64,000 bases of DNA from Nisaea sp. (GTDB lineage: Bacteria; Pseudomonadota; Alphaproteobacteria; Thalassobaculales; Thalassobaculaceae). The DNA lies in contig NZ_JAEPQA010000002.1 in the NCBI RefSeq assembly GCF_017640745.1, positions 1-64,000 on the forward strand. The letters run 5' to 3'. Shown piece by piece: positions 24,859-33,272 of the stretch (the first letter of the stretch is position 1; every line of letters starts with the position of its first letter). The position numbers were made by a program, and so were the translations under genes. Under the pieces are notes generated by a model. The model was not told where the DNA came from. It worked only from the letters and a program-made list of their open reading frames with translations, and did no database searches.

Positions 24859-26439
24859 ATGCGCAGTCTGACTTTCACCCTCGATACCCAGACCGGTTCC
24901 GACGGCATGGCGCCCGCGATGGTCACGATCACCGAGACCGCCGTCGGCAGCCTCAACTTCACGATCAGCAACGAGAACGACGCCGACGGGATGATCGGCG
25001 ACATCCGTGCGCTGTTCTTCGATGTCGCCGATAACGGCCTTCTCGGCACGCTTGCGGTGAACGGCGGCGACGTCACCGAATTCAACCAGAGCGGCAGCGT
25101 CAGCAATCTCGGCGGCGGTGCGACCTCTTCGGGCGTTCCGCACGGCGCCTATGAGGTCGGCATCGAGATCGGCACCTCCGGGGCTGCGACCGACGATATC
25201 CAGACGACGAGCTTCACCCTCTCCTCTTACTGGCGGGGCCTGACCCTGGACGATATCTCGCTCGAGAATTTCACCGTCCGGCAGACCTCCGTCGGCGAGG
25301 AAGGGGGCGCACGCGGCGACTCCGACAAGCTTTATGGTGATGCGCCCTATGCGGTGAACGCGATCAACGACGCCGTCGCTCTCGCGGAAGATGAGGTCTC
25401 CACCAGCAATCTGTTCGCCAACGATATTGACCTCGACGCGGGTGACGCAGACGGCAACGGCATCGCGGACGGTCTGACCGTCACCTCGGTGAACGGCGAG
25501 GCAGGCAGTGTCGGCCAGCAGATCGTGCTCGGCGACGGGATCACGGCGACAGTCCAGGCGGACGGGACCCTCGCCGTCGATGCCTCCGGTGCCGACTATC
25601 TCTCCGCCGGCGAGAGCGTCGAGTACAAGCTCGGCTACGGCGTAAATGACGGCAACGGCGGCTCCGATATCGCCGAGGTGACCGTCACCGTGACCGGCGA
25701 GAACGACGATCCGACCGCGCGCGACGATTTCGGCAGCACGGACGAGGCGACGGCGCTGCAGGGCAACGTGCTCCTGAACGACAGCGACATCGACCGGCTG
25801 GACACTTTCTTCGTCTCGGCCGTGGAAGGCGACGACGCGGGCGTCGGCAGCACCATCACGCTTGACTCGGGCGCGAAGGTCACGCTCTCGGCGGACGGCA
25901 CCTACATCTACGATCCGAACCACACCTTCGACGGGTTGAAGAGCGGCCAGAGCGCGACGGATTCCTTCACCTACACGATTTCCGACGGTAACGGCGGCTA
26001 TGCCGACGCGACGGTGCATATCTCGATCGACGGCATCGGCAGTGCGATCCCCGAAGGTGACCATTTCGGCGTCTTCACGAACAAGAAGGGCATCGCTCAG
26101 GATATCTCTAACGTGGTGTTCTACCTGCGCGAGGAAGACGGCGACCTGCTCAAGGTCAAGGTTGATGGCTGGAGCGGCGTGAGCGATCTCGACTCGGTCA
26201 ATTACGGCGAGTTCCTGAGCGAGCGCTTCGGCAGCGCCGACCTGCTGGCGGTCTCGATCAAGGCCGGCAACAACCACAATGCCGATCTCGGCCCGGGCGA
26301 GGGCCAGCTCTTCCTGCTCGACGGCAACAACGACATCGACTACGTGCAGGGCGGCGCGCTGCCGCTCGACTTCACGCCCGAGGATCTCGCCGCGAAGGCC
26401 GACGTCACCATCGCCTTCTCCGACGCCTGGCTCGGCTGA
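24859..26439 (+). CDS. VCBS/cadherin-like repeat surface protein
   Basis: Acidic protein of 526 residues rich in Asp, Gly, Thr and Ser. Two tandem Ig/cadherin-like repeats of the VCBS type occupy about 175-410, each beginning with NDA or DDF after an N-A-I-N-D or D-P-T-A-R-D stretch and ending with YxxxDGNGG and a VTVTVTG- or VHISIDG-type strand. The N-terminal and C-terminal portions are unfamiliar. There is no signal peptide, which suits type I secretion, but no RTX nonapeptides and no ABC secretion genes are nearby. The ATG at 24859 follows GGAG at a good distance; an earlier in-frame ATG at 24799 is less likely. Adhesion or matrix role is inferred. Confidence 0.72.
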   Translation: MRSLTFTLDTQTGSDGMAPAMVTITETAVGSLNFTISNENDADGMIGDIRALFFDVADNGLLGTLAVNGGDVTEFNQSGSVSNLGGGATSSGVPHGAYEVGIEIGTSGAATDDIQTTSFTLSSYWRGLTLDDISLENFTVRQTSVGEEGGARGDSDKLYGDAPYAVNAINDAVALAEDEVSTSNLFANDIDLDAGDADGNGIADGLTVTSVNGEAGSVGQQIVLGDGITATVQADGTLAVDASGADYLSAGESVEYKLGYGVNDGNGGSDIAEVTVTVTGENDDPTARDDFGSTDEATALQGNVLLNDSDIDRLDTFFVSAVEGDDAGVGSTITLDSGAKVTLSADGTYIYDPNHTFDGLKSGQSATDSFTYTISDGNGGYADATVHISIDGIGSAIPEGDHFGVFTNKKGIAQDISNVVFYLREEDGDLLKVKVDGWSGVSDLDSVNYGEFLSERFGSADLLAVSIKAGNNHNADLGPGEGQLFLLDGNNDIDYVQGGALPLDFTPEDLAAKADVTIAFSDAWLG

Positions 26440-26448
26440 TCCCGACTT

Positions 26449-26477
26449 CTCCGGCCCGGATATCCACCGGGCCGGAG
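26449..26477. terminator. Bidirectional hairpin between convergent genes
   Basis: Perfect eleven-pair GC stem (26449-26459 with 26467-26477) with a seven-base loop, ten bases after the VCBS gene and 18 before the end of the convergent GNAT gene. There is no T tract, but position and strength suit termination of both. Confidence 0.55.
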
Positions 26478-26494
26478 CTGGTTCCCGGCGGCGC

Positions 26495-27079
26495 CTAGCG
26501 CGCCGCCAGCTTCGCTTCCAGCATCTCCTTCACGCCGGCCCATTCCTTGTCGAGAATGGAGAAATAGACCGAGTCGCGAAGCGTGCCGTCGGTGTGGATC
26601 ATGTGCTGGCGGAGCGTGCCCTCGTAGATCGCGCCGATGCGCTTCAGGGCGTTCTGGGACTGCTCGTTGCGGTGATGGGTCTTGAACTCGACCCGGATGC
26701 AGCCGAGCGTCTCGAAGGCATGGCGAAGCATCATGTATTTCGCTTCGGTATTGATCGGCGTGCGCTGGAAGCGCGGGTTGATCCAGGTGCTGCCGATCTC
26801 CACCCGCTTGTTCTTGGTGTCGATCGTCATGTAGCGCGTCGAGCCGGCGACCTCGCCGCTCGCCACGTCCACCGTCGCGAAGGGGCAGTCCATGCCCTTT
26901 TCCTGGTTCTCCAGCGCGAGGTGGATATAGGCCTCGACCGCCTTCGGGTCGGTGCCCGGCCAGGTCCATTTCCAGATCGCCGGATCTTCGGCGGCCTTCT
27001 GGAGAGCGGGAATATGAGACTCGCTCAGGGGCTCCAGGCGGACATGCTTGCCGGTGAGGGTGACGGGTTCGACCTTCAT
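26495..27079 (-). CDS. GNAT family acetyltransferase (RimJ/RimL type)
   Basis: N-acetyltransferase of 194 residues in the RimJ/RimL-like GNAT group, using acetyl-CoA to acetylate an amine, often a protein N-terminus or small molecule. Family features: VTLTGKHVRLEPLSESHIPAL at the start, GSTRYMTID, the strand VEIGSTWINPRFQRTPIN leading to the CoA loop, and the late NEQSQNALKRIGAIYEG segment. The ATG at 27079 matches relatives; a frame 33 codons longer lacks support. It lies downstream of the MocR regulator on the same strand. Confidence 0.85.
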   Translation of the reverse strand: MKVEPVTLTGKHVRLEPLSESHIPALQKAAEDPAIWKWTWPGTDPKAVEAYIHLALENQEKGMDCPFATVDVASGEVAGSTRYMTIDTKNKRVEIGSTWINPRFQRTPINTEAKYMMLRHAFETLGCIRVEFKTHHRNEQSQNALKRIGAIYEGTLRQHMIHTDGTLRDSVYFSILDKEWAGVKEMLEAKLAAR

Positions 27080-27140
27080 TCTCGTGATTTCCTTGGTATG
27101 CGGTTCGGGATACGCGGGTTGGGGAAGAGGCAGGAAAGGC

Positions 27141-28541
27141 TCAGACGATGGAGGCGGCCTGATGCGGCGCGCCGGCAAGGGTGTCGGCGACGAGGGTGAG
27201 GCCGTGGCGCACTGTCTTCAGGTCCTTCGGATTGCCGAGGGAGAGACGGAGCCTGTTGCGGCCGGCGCCGGGGGCGGTGGCGAAGACCTGGCCGGAGGAG
27301 ACGGAAACGCCCTGCTCGCCCAGCACCGCGACCGCGTCCCGGTCGGTCCAGGGTGCGGGGACCATGAGCCAGAGATGCATGCTGGTCGGGTGCTGGGCAA
27401 ACTCGAAGCCCTGGAGGATCTCGGCCGCCGCCTGCTGGCGCTTGCGCATTTCCTCCGCCTTTTCCCGGGCGAGCCTCAGCGCAATGCCGCGATCGACCCA
27501 GAGGGCGAAGATCTCCGCCATCGCCGGCGCCGCCATCCAGGTGGAGGCGCGCATCGCCCGCTCGAGGCGGGGGACCATGGCGCGCGGCGCGCTGACGCCG
27601 CCGATGCGGAGGCCGGGCGCGAGCTGCTTCGCCGCGGAGGTGATGAAGATCGACTGGTCTGGGAGGAGATTTGAGAGCGGTTCCGGCGCGTCCTCGACGA
27701 GGAAGCGGTAGATGTCGTCCTCGACCAGGATCAGGTTGTAGCGCGCGGCGATCTCCGCGACCTGTTCGCGGCGTTTCGCGCTCATGATCGTGTTGGTCGG
27801 GTTCTGCAGCGTCGGCATGAAATAGAGCGCGCGCGGCGCGAAGCTGCGGCAGGCCTCCTCCAGCGCATCGGGGCTGAGCCCTTCGCCGTCGAGTTCGACC
27901 GGCTGCACCTTGAGGCCGAGCATCTCGGCGAGGGGGACAATGCCGGGATAAGTCAGCTTCTCGACCAGGATTGTATCTCCCGCCTGCACCAGCGCGGAGA
28001 AGGCGGCGAGCATGCCGTTCTGGCCGCCCGTGGTGACAATCGCCCGGTCGGCATCGGTCTTCACCCCGAGGCTGACCATCCAGTCCGCCGCCGCCCTCCG
28101 GTGGCGCGGCGCGCCGCCGTGTGGCGCATAGGCGAGCAGGTTCATCAGGTCGCGCCCGTCCGCGATCTCGTGCATGGCGGCGGCAAAGGCCTCGCGTTCC
28201 GAGGCGCCGAGCGGGGGGTAGTTGAGGCCGAAATCGATCCCGCCGCGGTTTGCGCCGATGGGGATCTCGCCCATGTCGCGGCCGATCCGGCGGCGCACGA
28301 AGGTACCGCGCCCGACCTCGCCGTCGATCAGGCCGCGCCGCGTGGCTTCCGCATAGGCGCGCGAGACCGTGCCGACGGTGACGCCGAGCTGGTAGGCGAG
28401 TTCGCGGTGGGTCGGCAGTTGCGTGCCCGGCGCGAGCCGGCCGGTCGCGATGTCCTCCGCCATGGCGCGGGCGATGGCGAGATACTTCGGTCCGGCGCTC
28501 CCCGAGAGGTCGGGAAGCCATTCAAGCGCGGGGCGATGCAT
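27141..28541 (-). CDS. MocR-type GntR/aminotransferase transcriptional regulator
   Basis: PLP-dependent regulator of 466 residues: an N-terminal GntR winged helix (about 15-85, with LPTHRELAYQLGVTVGTVSRAYAEA) fused to a fold-type I aminotransferase-like domain (about 100-460). The Schiff-base Lys is in ITSAAKQLAPGLRIGG, and NPTN and the DDIYRFL motif contact PLP. MocR proteins such as PdxR and GabR bind amino acid or PLP-derived ligands and usually control a divergent gene. Here the divergent neighbour is the threonine dehydratase, 195 bases away, with two matching 12-base direct repeats between. Regulation of that operon is inferred. The frame extends far upstream but only as an antisense shadow. 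Confidence 0.9.
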   Translation of the reverse strand: MHRPALEWLPDLSGSAGPKYLAIARAMAEDIATGRLAPGTQLPTHRELAYQLGVTVGTVSRAYAEATRRGLIDGEVGRGTFVRRRIGRDMGEIPIGANRGGIDFGLNYPPLGASEREAFAAAMHEIADGRDLMNLLAYAPHGGAPRHRRAAADWMVSLGVKTDADRAIVTTGGQNGMLAAFSALVQAGDTILVEKLTYPGIVPLAEMLGLKVQPVELDGEGLSPDALEEACRSFAPRALYFMPTLQNPTNTIMSAKRREQVAEIAARYNLILVEDDIYRFLVEDAPEPLSNLLPDQSIFITSAAKQLAPGLRIGGVSAPRAMVPRLERAMRASTWMAAPAMAEIFALWVDRGIALRLAREKAEEMRKRQQAAAEILQGFEFAQHPTSMHLWLMVPAPWTDRDAVAVLGEQGVSVSSGQVFATAPGAGRNRLRLSLGNPKDLKTVRHGLTLVADTLAGAPHQAASIV

Positions 28542-28575
28542 CTTTGTCTCTGTGACAATGTTCCGGTTGAATAAG

Positions 28576-28631
28576 AATTGAATCGATATTACGCGGTTAA
28601 TGAAGGGGTTCAATCGTTCAATTGTATCGAT
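28576..28631. promoter_or_regulatory. Direct-repeat candidate MocR operator
   Basis: AATTGAATCGAT (28576-28587) and AATTGTATCGAT (28620-28631) match at eleven of twelve bases and lie 44 bases apart, about four helical turns. MocR-type regulators characteristically bind spaced direct repeats in the divergent region they share with their target. TTGAAT and TTCAAT elements recur around them. Confidence 0.5.
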
Positions 28632-28736
28632 TTGTATCCCTCTGGATGATGACAATGTGATCGTGTCATGGATGGATCGGGCTCGGGCGCTTTGCCATGA
28701 TGCCGAACCCAAACGCGACATCGAAAGGAAAGACCC

Positions 28737-29726
28737 GTGGCAATCTCCTTTACGCGCCAGCAGCTCGAAGAGGCCGCAGACCTGGTTCACAGCGTCGTGC
28801 CGCCGACGCCGCAGCATCACTGGCCGCTGCTCTCCGCCCGCGCCGGTGCCGAGATCCGGGTCAAGCACGAGAATCACACGCCACTCGGCGCTTTCAAGGT
28901 GCGCGGCGGGCTGGTCTATATCGACGGCCTGAAGCGCCGAATGCCCGATTGCCCGGGTGTGATCACGGCGACCCGCGGCAATCACGGCCAGAGCGTCGCC
29001 TTCGCCGCCTCCCGCGCGGGGCTGCGTCCGGTGGTCGTGGTGCCGCACGGCAACTCGGTGGAGAAGAATGCCGCGATGCGCGCGCTCGGGGCCGAGTTGA
29101 TCGAACACGGGTCGGACTTCCAGGACGCCTTCGAGCACGCCGTCGCGCTTTCGGAGAGCGAAGGCCTGCACCTGCTGCCGAGCTACCACGAGGACCTGAT
29201 CCGCGGGGTCGCGAGCTACGGGCTCGAATTGCTCACCGCCTGTCCGGACCTGGAGCGGGTCTATGTTCCGATCGGGCTGGGCTCCGGCATCTCCGGCGTG
29301 ATCTCGGCGCGCGATGCGCTCGGCCTGAAGACCGAGGTCATCGGCGTCGTGTCCGAGAACGCGCCCGCCTATGCGCTTTCCTTCGACCAGAAGAAGCCGG
29401 TCTCGACCAACAGCGCCAACACCTTCGCCGACGGCGTCGCCTGCCGGGTCCCGGTGCCGGCGGCTGTAGAGCTGATCTGCAAGGGTGCGGAGCGCATCGT
29501 CACGGTCTCCGAGGCGGAGATCCGCGCGGCCATGCGGCACTATTACACCGACACCCACAATATTGCCGAGGGTGCGGGCGCCGTGCCGCTGGCGGGTTGC
29601 CTGAAAGAGGCGGCCGCGAACAAAGGGAAAAAGATCGGTGTCATCTTGACGGGTGGCAATGTCGACCGGGAGGTCTATCAAGAGGTCCTGATGGAAGCCG
29701 ACAAGCTCAAGGAGGCCGCACAGTGA
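28737..29726 (+). CDS. Threonine/serine dehydratase (PLP, fold type II)
   Basis: PLP enzyme of 329 residues that deaminates threonine or serine to the 2-oxo acid. The Schiff-base Lys is in the HTPLGAFKVRGG motif (about 56), the phosphate-binding loop reads GLGSGISG, and the substrate loop TRGNHGQSVA is typical. Without a C-terminal ACT domain it is a catabolic/TdcB-like or hydroxy-amino-acid dehydratase, not biosynthetic IlvA. It starts at GTG 28737 behind AAAGGAAAG. Its stop overlaps the GTG of the alanyl-tRNA editing gene. It is probably controlled by the divergent MocR protein. Some relatives act on threo-3-hydroxyaspartate, so exact substrate is open. Confidence 0.88.
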   Translation: MAISFTRQQLEEAADLVHSVVPPTPQHHWPLLSARAGAEIRVKHENHTPLGAFKVRGGLVYIDGLKRRMPDCPGVITATRGNHGQSVAFAASRAGLRPVVVVPHGNSVEKNAAMRALGAELIEHGSDFQDAFEHAVALSESEGLHLLPSYHEDLIRGVASYGLELLTACPDLERVYVPIGLGSGISGVISARDALGLKTEVIGVVSENAPAYALSFDQKKPVSTNSANTFADGVACRVPVPAAVELICKGAERIVTVSEAEIRAAMRHYYTDTHNIAEGAGAVPLAGCLKEAAANKGKKIGVILTGGNVDREVYQEVLMEADKLKEAAQ

Positions 29727-30424
29727 CCGAAGAACTCTTCCGCGAAGATTCCTACCTCAAATCCTGTAAAGCCAAGGTGCTGTCCGCCGGGCCCGAGGGC
29801 GTGGTGCTCGACCGCACCGTCTTCTACCCGACCGGCGGCGGCCAGCCCGGCGACAGCGGCACGATGAAGAGTGCCGCGGGCGACGTCGCGATCGCCGACA
29901 CGGTGAAGGGCGAGGGTGGGATCCTGCATGTCCTGGAAGAGGGCGCGGCGCTGCCCGCTGCCGGGGACGAGGTCGAGGTCACCCTCGATTGGGACCGCCG
30001 TTACCTGCACATGCGCACCCACACGGCCCTGCATCTGCTCTGCTCCGTCGTCGACGGCGGCGTGACCGGCGGCCAGATCGGCGCGGGCAAGGGACGGCTC
30101 GATTTCGACATCCCGGGCGAACGGCCGGAGAAGGAGGCGCTGACCGAAGCGCTGAACGCGGTGATCGCGGGCGATCACCCGGTCTCGCTCTCCTGGATCA
30201 CCGATGCCGAACTCGAGGCCAATCCGGATCTCGTGCGCACCATGTCGGTGAAGCCGCCGATGGGCAGCGGCAAGGTTCGGATGGTGAAGATCGGCGATGT
30301 CGACTACCAGCCCTGCGGCGGAACGCATGTGCGCTCCACGGCCGAGATCGGGCGGATCCAGGTCGGCAAGATCGAGAACAAGGGCAAGCAGAACCGGCGG
30401 ATCAATATCTCGCTGGTGGATTAG
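29723..30424 (+). CDS. Alanyl-tRNA editing protein (AlaX type)
   Basis: Trans-editing hydrolase of 233 residues that removes serine (or glycine) wrongly attached to tRNA-Ala. It carries the AlaRS editing-domain motifs: FYPTGGGQPGD, HMRTHTALHLL (zinc ligand HxxxH) and the late CGGTHVR with further zinc ligands. There is no aminoacylation domain, so it is a free-standing AlaX. It begins at GTG 29723, which overlaps the dehydratase stop (GTGA), with AGGAGG just upstream in the dehydratase gene. Translational coupling to a serine/threonine dehydratase is functionally sensible, since both limit harm from serine (inference). Confidence 0.9.
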   Translation: MTEELFREDSYLKSCKAKVLSAGPEGVVLDRTVFYPTGGGQPGDSGTMKSAAGDVAIADTVKGEGGILHVLEEGAALPAAGDEVEVTLDWDRRYLHMRTHTALHLLCSVVDGGVTGGQIGAGKGRLDFDIPGERPEKEALTEALNAVIAGDHPVSLSWITDAELEANPDLVRTMSVKPPMGSGKVRMVKIGDVDYQPCGGTHVRSTAEIGRIQVGKIENKGKQNRRINISLVD

Positions 30425-30451
30425 CAATCGTCACCAAGAGGAAGAAGGACA

Positions 30452-31258
30452 ATGCGGGTTCCGATTTATCAGATCGACGCTTTCACGGACAAGGTTTTCG
30501 CCGGCAATCCGGCGGCCATCTGTCCGCTCTATACTTGGCTGAGCGACCTCACCATGCAGTCGATCGCGGCAGAGAACAATCTGGCGGAAACCGCGTTCTT
30601 CGTTCCCGACGAGACCGGGGATGCCGATTTCCATCTCCGATGGTTCACGCCGGTTCACGAGGTCGATCTCTGCGGTCACGCGACGCTCGCCAGCGCCGCG
30701 TTGATCTTCGGCGACCTGATGCCGGACCGGGACGAGATCAGCTTCCGGACCCGCAGCGGGATCCTGAAGGTGCGGCGCGACGGCGAGTATTACGTCATGA
30801 ACTTCCCGAGCTATCCGCCGGCCCCGCGCGAGGTACCGAAGGGGCTCTACGAAGCGCTCGGCGCCGAGCCCGTCGCCCTTCTCCACGCACCGCAGGAAAA
30901 GGAACGGGACCGGCTCATGGCGGTCTATGAGAACGAGGACCAGGTGCGGGCGCTCAGTCCCGACATGGGCCTGCTGAAGAAGCTGCCGACGGTCTCCGTC
31001 ATGGCGACGGCGCCGGGCTGGAACGTCGATTTCGTGTCCCGCTATTTCGCCCCTAATGCCGGCATCGACGAGGATCCGGTGACCGGTTCGAACCATTGCC
31101 TGCTGATCCCCTACTGGGCGGAGCGGCTCGGCAAGAAGCAGCTGCTCGGCCGCCAGATCTCGGCCCGGGGTGGCGAGCTCAAATGCAGCCTCAAGGGCGA
31201 CCGCGTCGAGATGGCCGGCAAGGCCGCTCGGTATCTCTCGGGGCATATCGAGATTTAG
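30452..31258 (+). CDS. PhzF family isomerase/epimerase-like protein
   Basis: Protein of 268 residues in the PhzF superfamily, relatives of diaminopimelate epimerase that isomerise small molecules by proton transfer. The catalytic Glu is in NNLAETAFFV (about 47), DLCGHATLAS is the conserved second motif, and DEDPVTGSNHC the third. Apart from phenazine-pathway PhzF, most members are of unknown function; no phenazine genes are present here. It follows the editing-protein gene by 27 bases with AGGAAGAAGGAC before the ATG, so it likely belongs to the same amino-acid-related operon. Confidence 0.87.
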   Translation: MRVPIYQIDAFTDKVFAGNPAAICPLYTWLSDLTMQSIAAENNLAETAFFVPDETGDADFHLRWFTPVHEVDLCGHATLASAALIFGDLMPDRDEISFRTRSGILKVRRDGEYYVMNFPSYPPAPREVPKGLYEALGAEPVALLHAPQEKERDRLMAVYENEDQVRALSPDMGLLKKLPTVSVMATAPGWNVDFVSRYFAPNAGIDEDPVTGSNHCLLIPYWAERLGKKQLLGRQISARGGELKCSLKGDRVEMAGKAARYLSGHIEI

Positions 31259-31265
31259 TTTACTT

Positions 31266-31347
31266 CGTCATCCCGGCCCCCGAGCCGGGACCTTCCGAAG
31301 AGCGCGCTCCGTGTTCGACAAGGTCCCGGATCAGGTCCGGGATGACG
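31266..31347. repeat. Alphaproteobacterial-type intergenic inverted repeat
   Basis: Arms of about 28-29 bases: left 31266-31294 starting CGTCATCCCGG and right 31320-31347 ending CCGGGATGACG, with smaller palindromes inside each arm and a 25-base centre. The sequence is of the CGTCATCCCGG...CCGGGATGACG kind found as repeated intergenic elements in many alphaproteobacterial genomes. It sits directly after the PhzF stop, where it may also end transcription. I noticed no second copy in the window. Confidence 0.75.
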
Positions 31348-31410
31348 ATTACGGATATACACGCCCGAAAATCGGCGTACCGGCTCCGGGCGATCTGTTA
31401 GGCGTTGGTC

Positions 31411-32526
31411 ATGCTGTACGACACATACGACCATGACACTCTCTACGCCGCCCTCGAACGCCGCGACCCGGCCTTCGAGGGGCGGGCCTATGTCGCCGTA
31501 ACCTCGACCGGGATCTTCTGCCGGCTCTCCTGCCCGGCGCGGAACCCGAAATCGGAGAACTGCCGCTTCTTCGCCACGGTCGGCGAATGCATCGAGGCCG
31601 GTTTCCGGCCGTGCAAGCGGTGCCGTCCGCTGGCGAAGGCGGCCGAGGGCGATCCGGCGGTGACGAAACTGATGGCGGCTTTCGAGGCGGAGCCTGAGCG
31701 GCGCTGGACCGAAGGCGACATTATCGCCCTAGGGCTCGATCCCTCGACCGTGCGGCGCGGCTTCAAGCGCCAGTTTGGCATGACCTTCCTCGAAATGGCG
31801 CGGCTCAGCCGGCTGCGCGACGGGTTCGTCACGCTCTCCGGCGGCGGCAGGGTGATCGACGCGCAGCTCGATGCCGGTTTCGACTCGCCGAGCGGCTTCC
31901 GCGCCGCTTTCGCCCGCCTGCTCGGCCAGTCGCCGCAAAGCTTCACCGGCGGCGAGCTGTTGAAGGCGGACTGGATCGACAGCCCGATCGGCGCGCTGGT
32001 CGCGGTCGGCGACCGGACCCACCTGCATCTGCTCGAATTCGTCGACCGCAAGGCCCTGCCGCGCGAGCTGAAGAAGCTGCGCGCAGCGGCACCGGGCGGG
32101 ATCGGCATCGGACGGCTGCCGCCGACCGAACAGATCGCGGCGGAACTCGAAGCCTATTTCGCTGGCAAGAGCGCGCGGTTCGAGACGCCGCTCGCCTATC
32201 ACGGTTCGGTCTTCACCCGCGAGGTCTGGCTGGAGCTGCGTCGTATCCCGGCAGGCGAGACAAGGAGCTACGGCGATCTCGCAAAGGCTATCGGCCGTCC
32301 GAGTGCCACCCGCGCCGTTGCCCGCGCCAACGGGGCGAACCAGATCGCCATCGCAATCCCCTGCCACAGGGTGATCGGCGCGGACGGGTCTCTCACCGGC
32401 TATGGCGGCGGGCTCTGGCGCAAGCGCAAGCTGATCGATCTGGAAGAAAGTTATGCAAGACAAGTTGGGGGAGAAACGCATGTCGCGAGCGGACAAGGCC
32501 AGGGCCTTCGCGGATCTGCACCGTAA
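31411..32526 (+). CDS. ada: Ada-type methylphosphotriester/O6-methylguanine repair protein and activator
   Basis: Adaptive-response DNA repair protein of 371 residues with the complete Ada layout. The N-terminal zinc domain has Cys37, Cys41, Cys68 and Cys71 (FCRLSCPAR, CKRC), taking methyl groups from phosphotriesters. An AraC-like helix-turn-helix region spans about 90-180. The C-terminal methyltransferase (about 190-350) has the acceptor motif IPCHRVIG. After self-methylation such proteins activate their own repair regulon. The ATG at 31411 is preferred over an upstream TTG at 31405. Its 3' end overlaps the next gene, so they are probably co-transcribed. Length is close to E. coli Ada (354). 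Confidence 0.93.
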   Translation: MLYDTYDHDTLYAALERRDPAFEGRAYVAVTSTGIFCRLSCPARNPKSENCRFFATVGECIEAGFRPCKRCRPLAKAAEGDPAVTKLMAAFEAEPERRWTEGDIIALGLDPSTVRRGFKRQFGMTFLEMARLSRLRDGFVTLSGGGRVIDAQLDAGFDSPSGFRAAFARLLGQSPQSFTGGELLKADWIDSPIGALVAVGDRTHLHLLEFVDRKALPRELKKLRAAAPGGIGIGRLPPTEQIAAELEAYFAGKSARFETPLAYHGSVFTREVWLELRRIPAGETRSYGDLAKAIGRPSATRAVARANGANQIAIAIPCHRVIGADGSLTGYGGGLWRKRKLIDLEESYARQVGGETHVASGQGQGLRGSAP

Positions 32527-33247
32527 GGGCGATCCGGTCGTTCTTTTCAATATCTGGGACGCGGGCAGCGCCAAAGCGGTCGCCGATGCAGGCGCGAAGG
32601 CGCTGGCAACCGGAAGCTGGTCGGTCGCCGGCGCGCAGGGCTATGGCGACGGGGAGGCGCTGCCGCTCGATCTCCTGGAGACGATCGTGAAGCGGATCGC
32701 GGCAACCGTCGATCTGCCGGTCAGCGTCGATTTCGAGGGTGCCTACGCGACCGGTCCCACCGGTGTGGGCAAGAACATCGCGCGGATGATCGCCGCCGGT
32801 GCCGTCGGGGTGAATTTCGAGGACCAGAAAGTCGGCGGATCGGGGCTCTACCCGGTCGCCGAGCAGGCGGCGCGGATCCGTGCTGCGCGGGATGCCGCCG
32901 AGGATGCCGGCTTGCCGTTCTTCATCAATGCCCGCACGGACCTTTTCCTGAAGGACCGGGAGCCCGCCAACCATCCGGCTCTGATCGGCGAAGCGCTCGC
33001 CCGCGCCCGGGCCTATAACGAAGCCGGTGCCAGCGGGATCTTCATGCCGGGGCTGAAGACGCCGGAGCTGATCGAGCGCGTCGCCGGGGAAATCTCCCTG
33101 CCGCTCAACATCCTGATCATGCCGGGCGTGCCCGAGCCGAACGAACTCGCCGCGCTCGGCGTCGCCCGCATCAGCTACGGCCCCGGCCCGTGGCGCGAGA
33201 TGATGGCCTGGGTGACGGAACAGGCGGGGAAAGTTTACGGCGTCTGA
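32480..33247 (+). CDS. Isocitrate lyase/PEP mutase superfamily enzyme
   Basis: TIM-barrel enzyme of 255 residues related to phosphoenolpyruvate mutase and 2-methylisocitrate lyase. Visible are FNIWDAGSAK, SVDFEGAY, the metal-binding GVNFEDQKVGG and FINARTDLFL, and a C-terminal ISYGPGPWREM segment. It lacks the KKCGH loop of true isocitrate lyases, so it is a carboxyphosphonoenolpyruvate mutase/oxaloacetate-lyase-like member with unknown substrate. ATG 32480 is preceded by GGGGGAG; an alternative ATG lies at 32453. Both overlap the end of ada by 47-74 bases, implying coupled expression. A link to DNA alkylation repair is not evident. Confidence 0.85.
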   Translation: MSRADKARAFADLHRKGDPVVLFNIWDAGSAKAVADAGAKALATGSWSVAGAQGYGDGEALPLDLLETIVKRIAATVDLPVSVDFEGAYATGPTGVGKNIARMIAAGAVGVNFEDQKVGGSGLYPVAEQAARIRAARDAAEDAGLPFFINARTDLFLKDREPANHPALIGEALARARAYNEAGASGIFMPGLKTPELIERVAGEISLPLNILIMPGVPEPNELAALGVARISYGPGPWREMMAWVTEQAGKVYGV

Positions 33248-33272
33248 CGCTTCGCCGCTCTGCTCGCTCGCG

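Noticed and set aside
27141-29681. 846-codon minus-strand frame with an N-terminal extension of the MocR protein
   Set aside because: The added part is antisense to the threonine dehydratase and has no domain; the ATG at 28541 fits the family.
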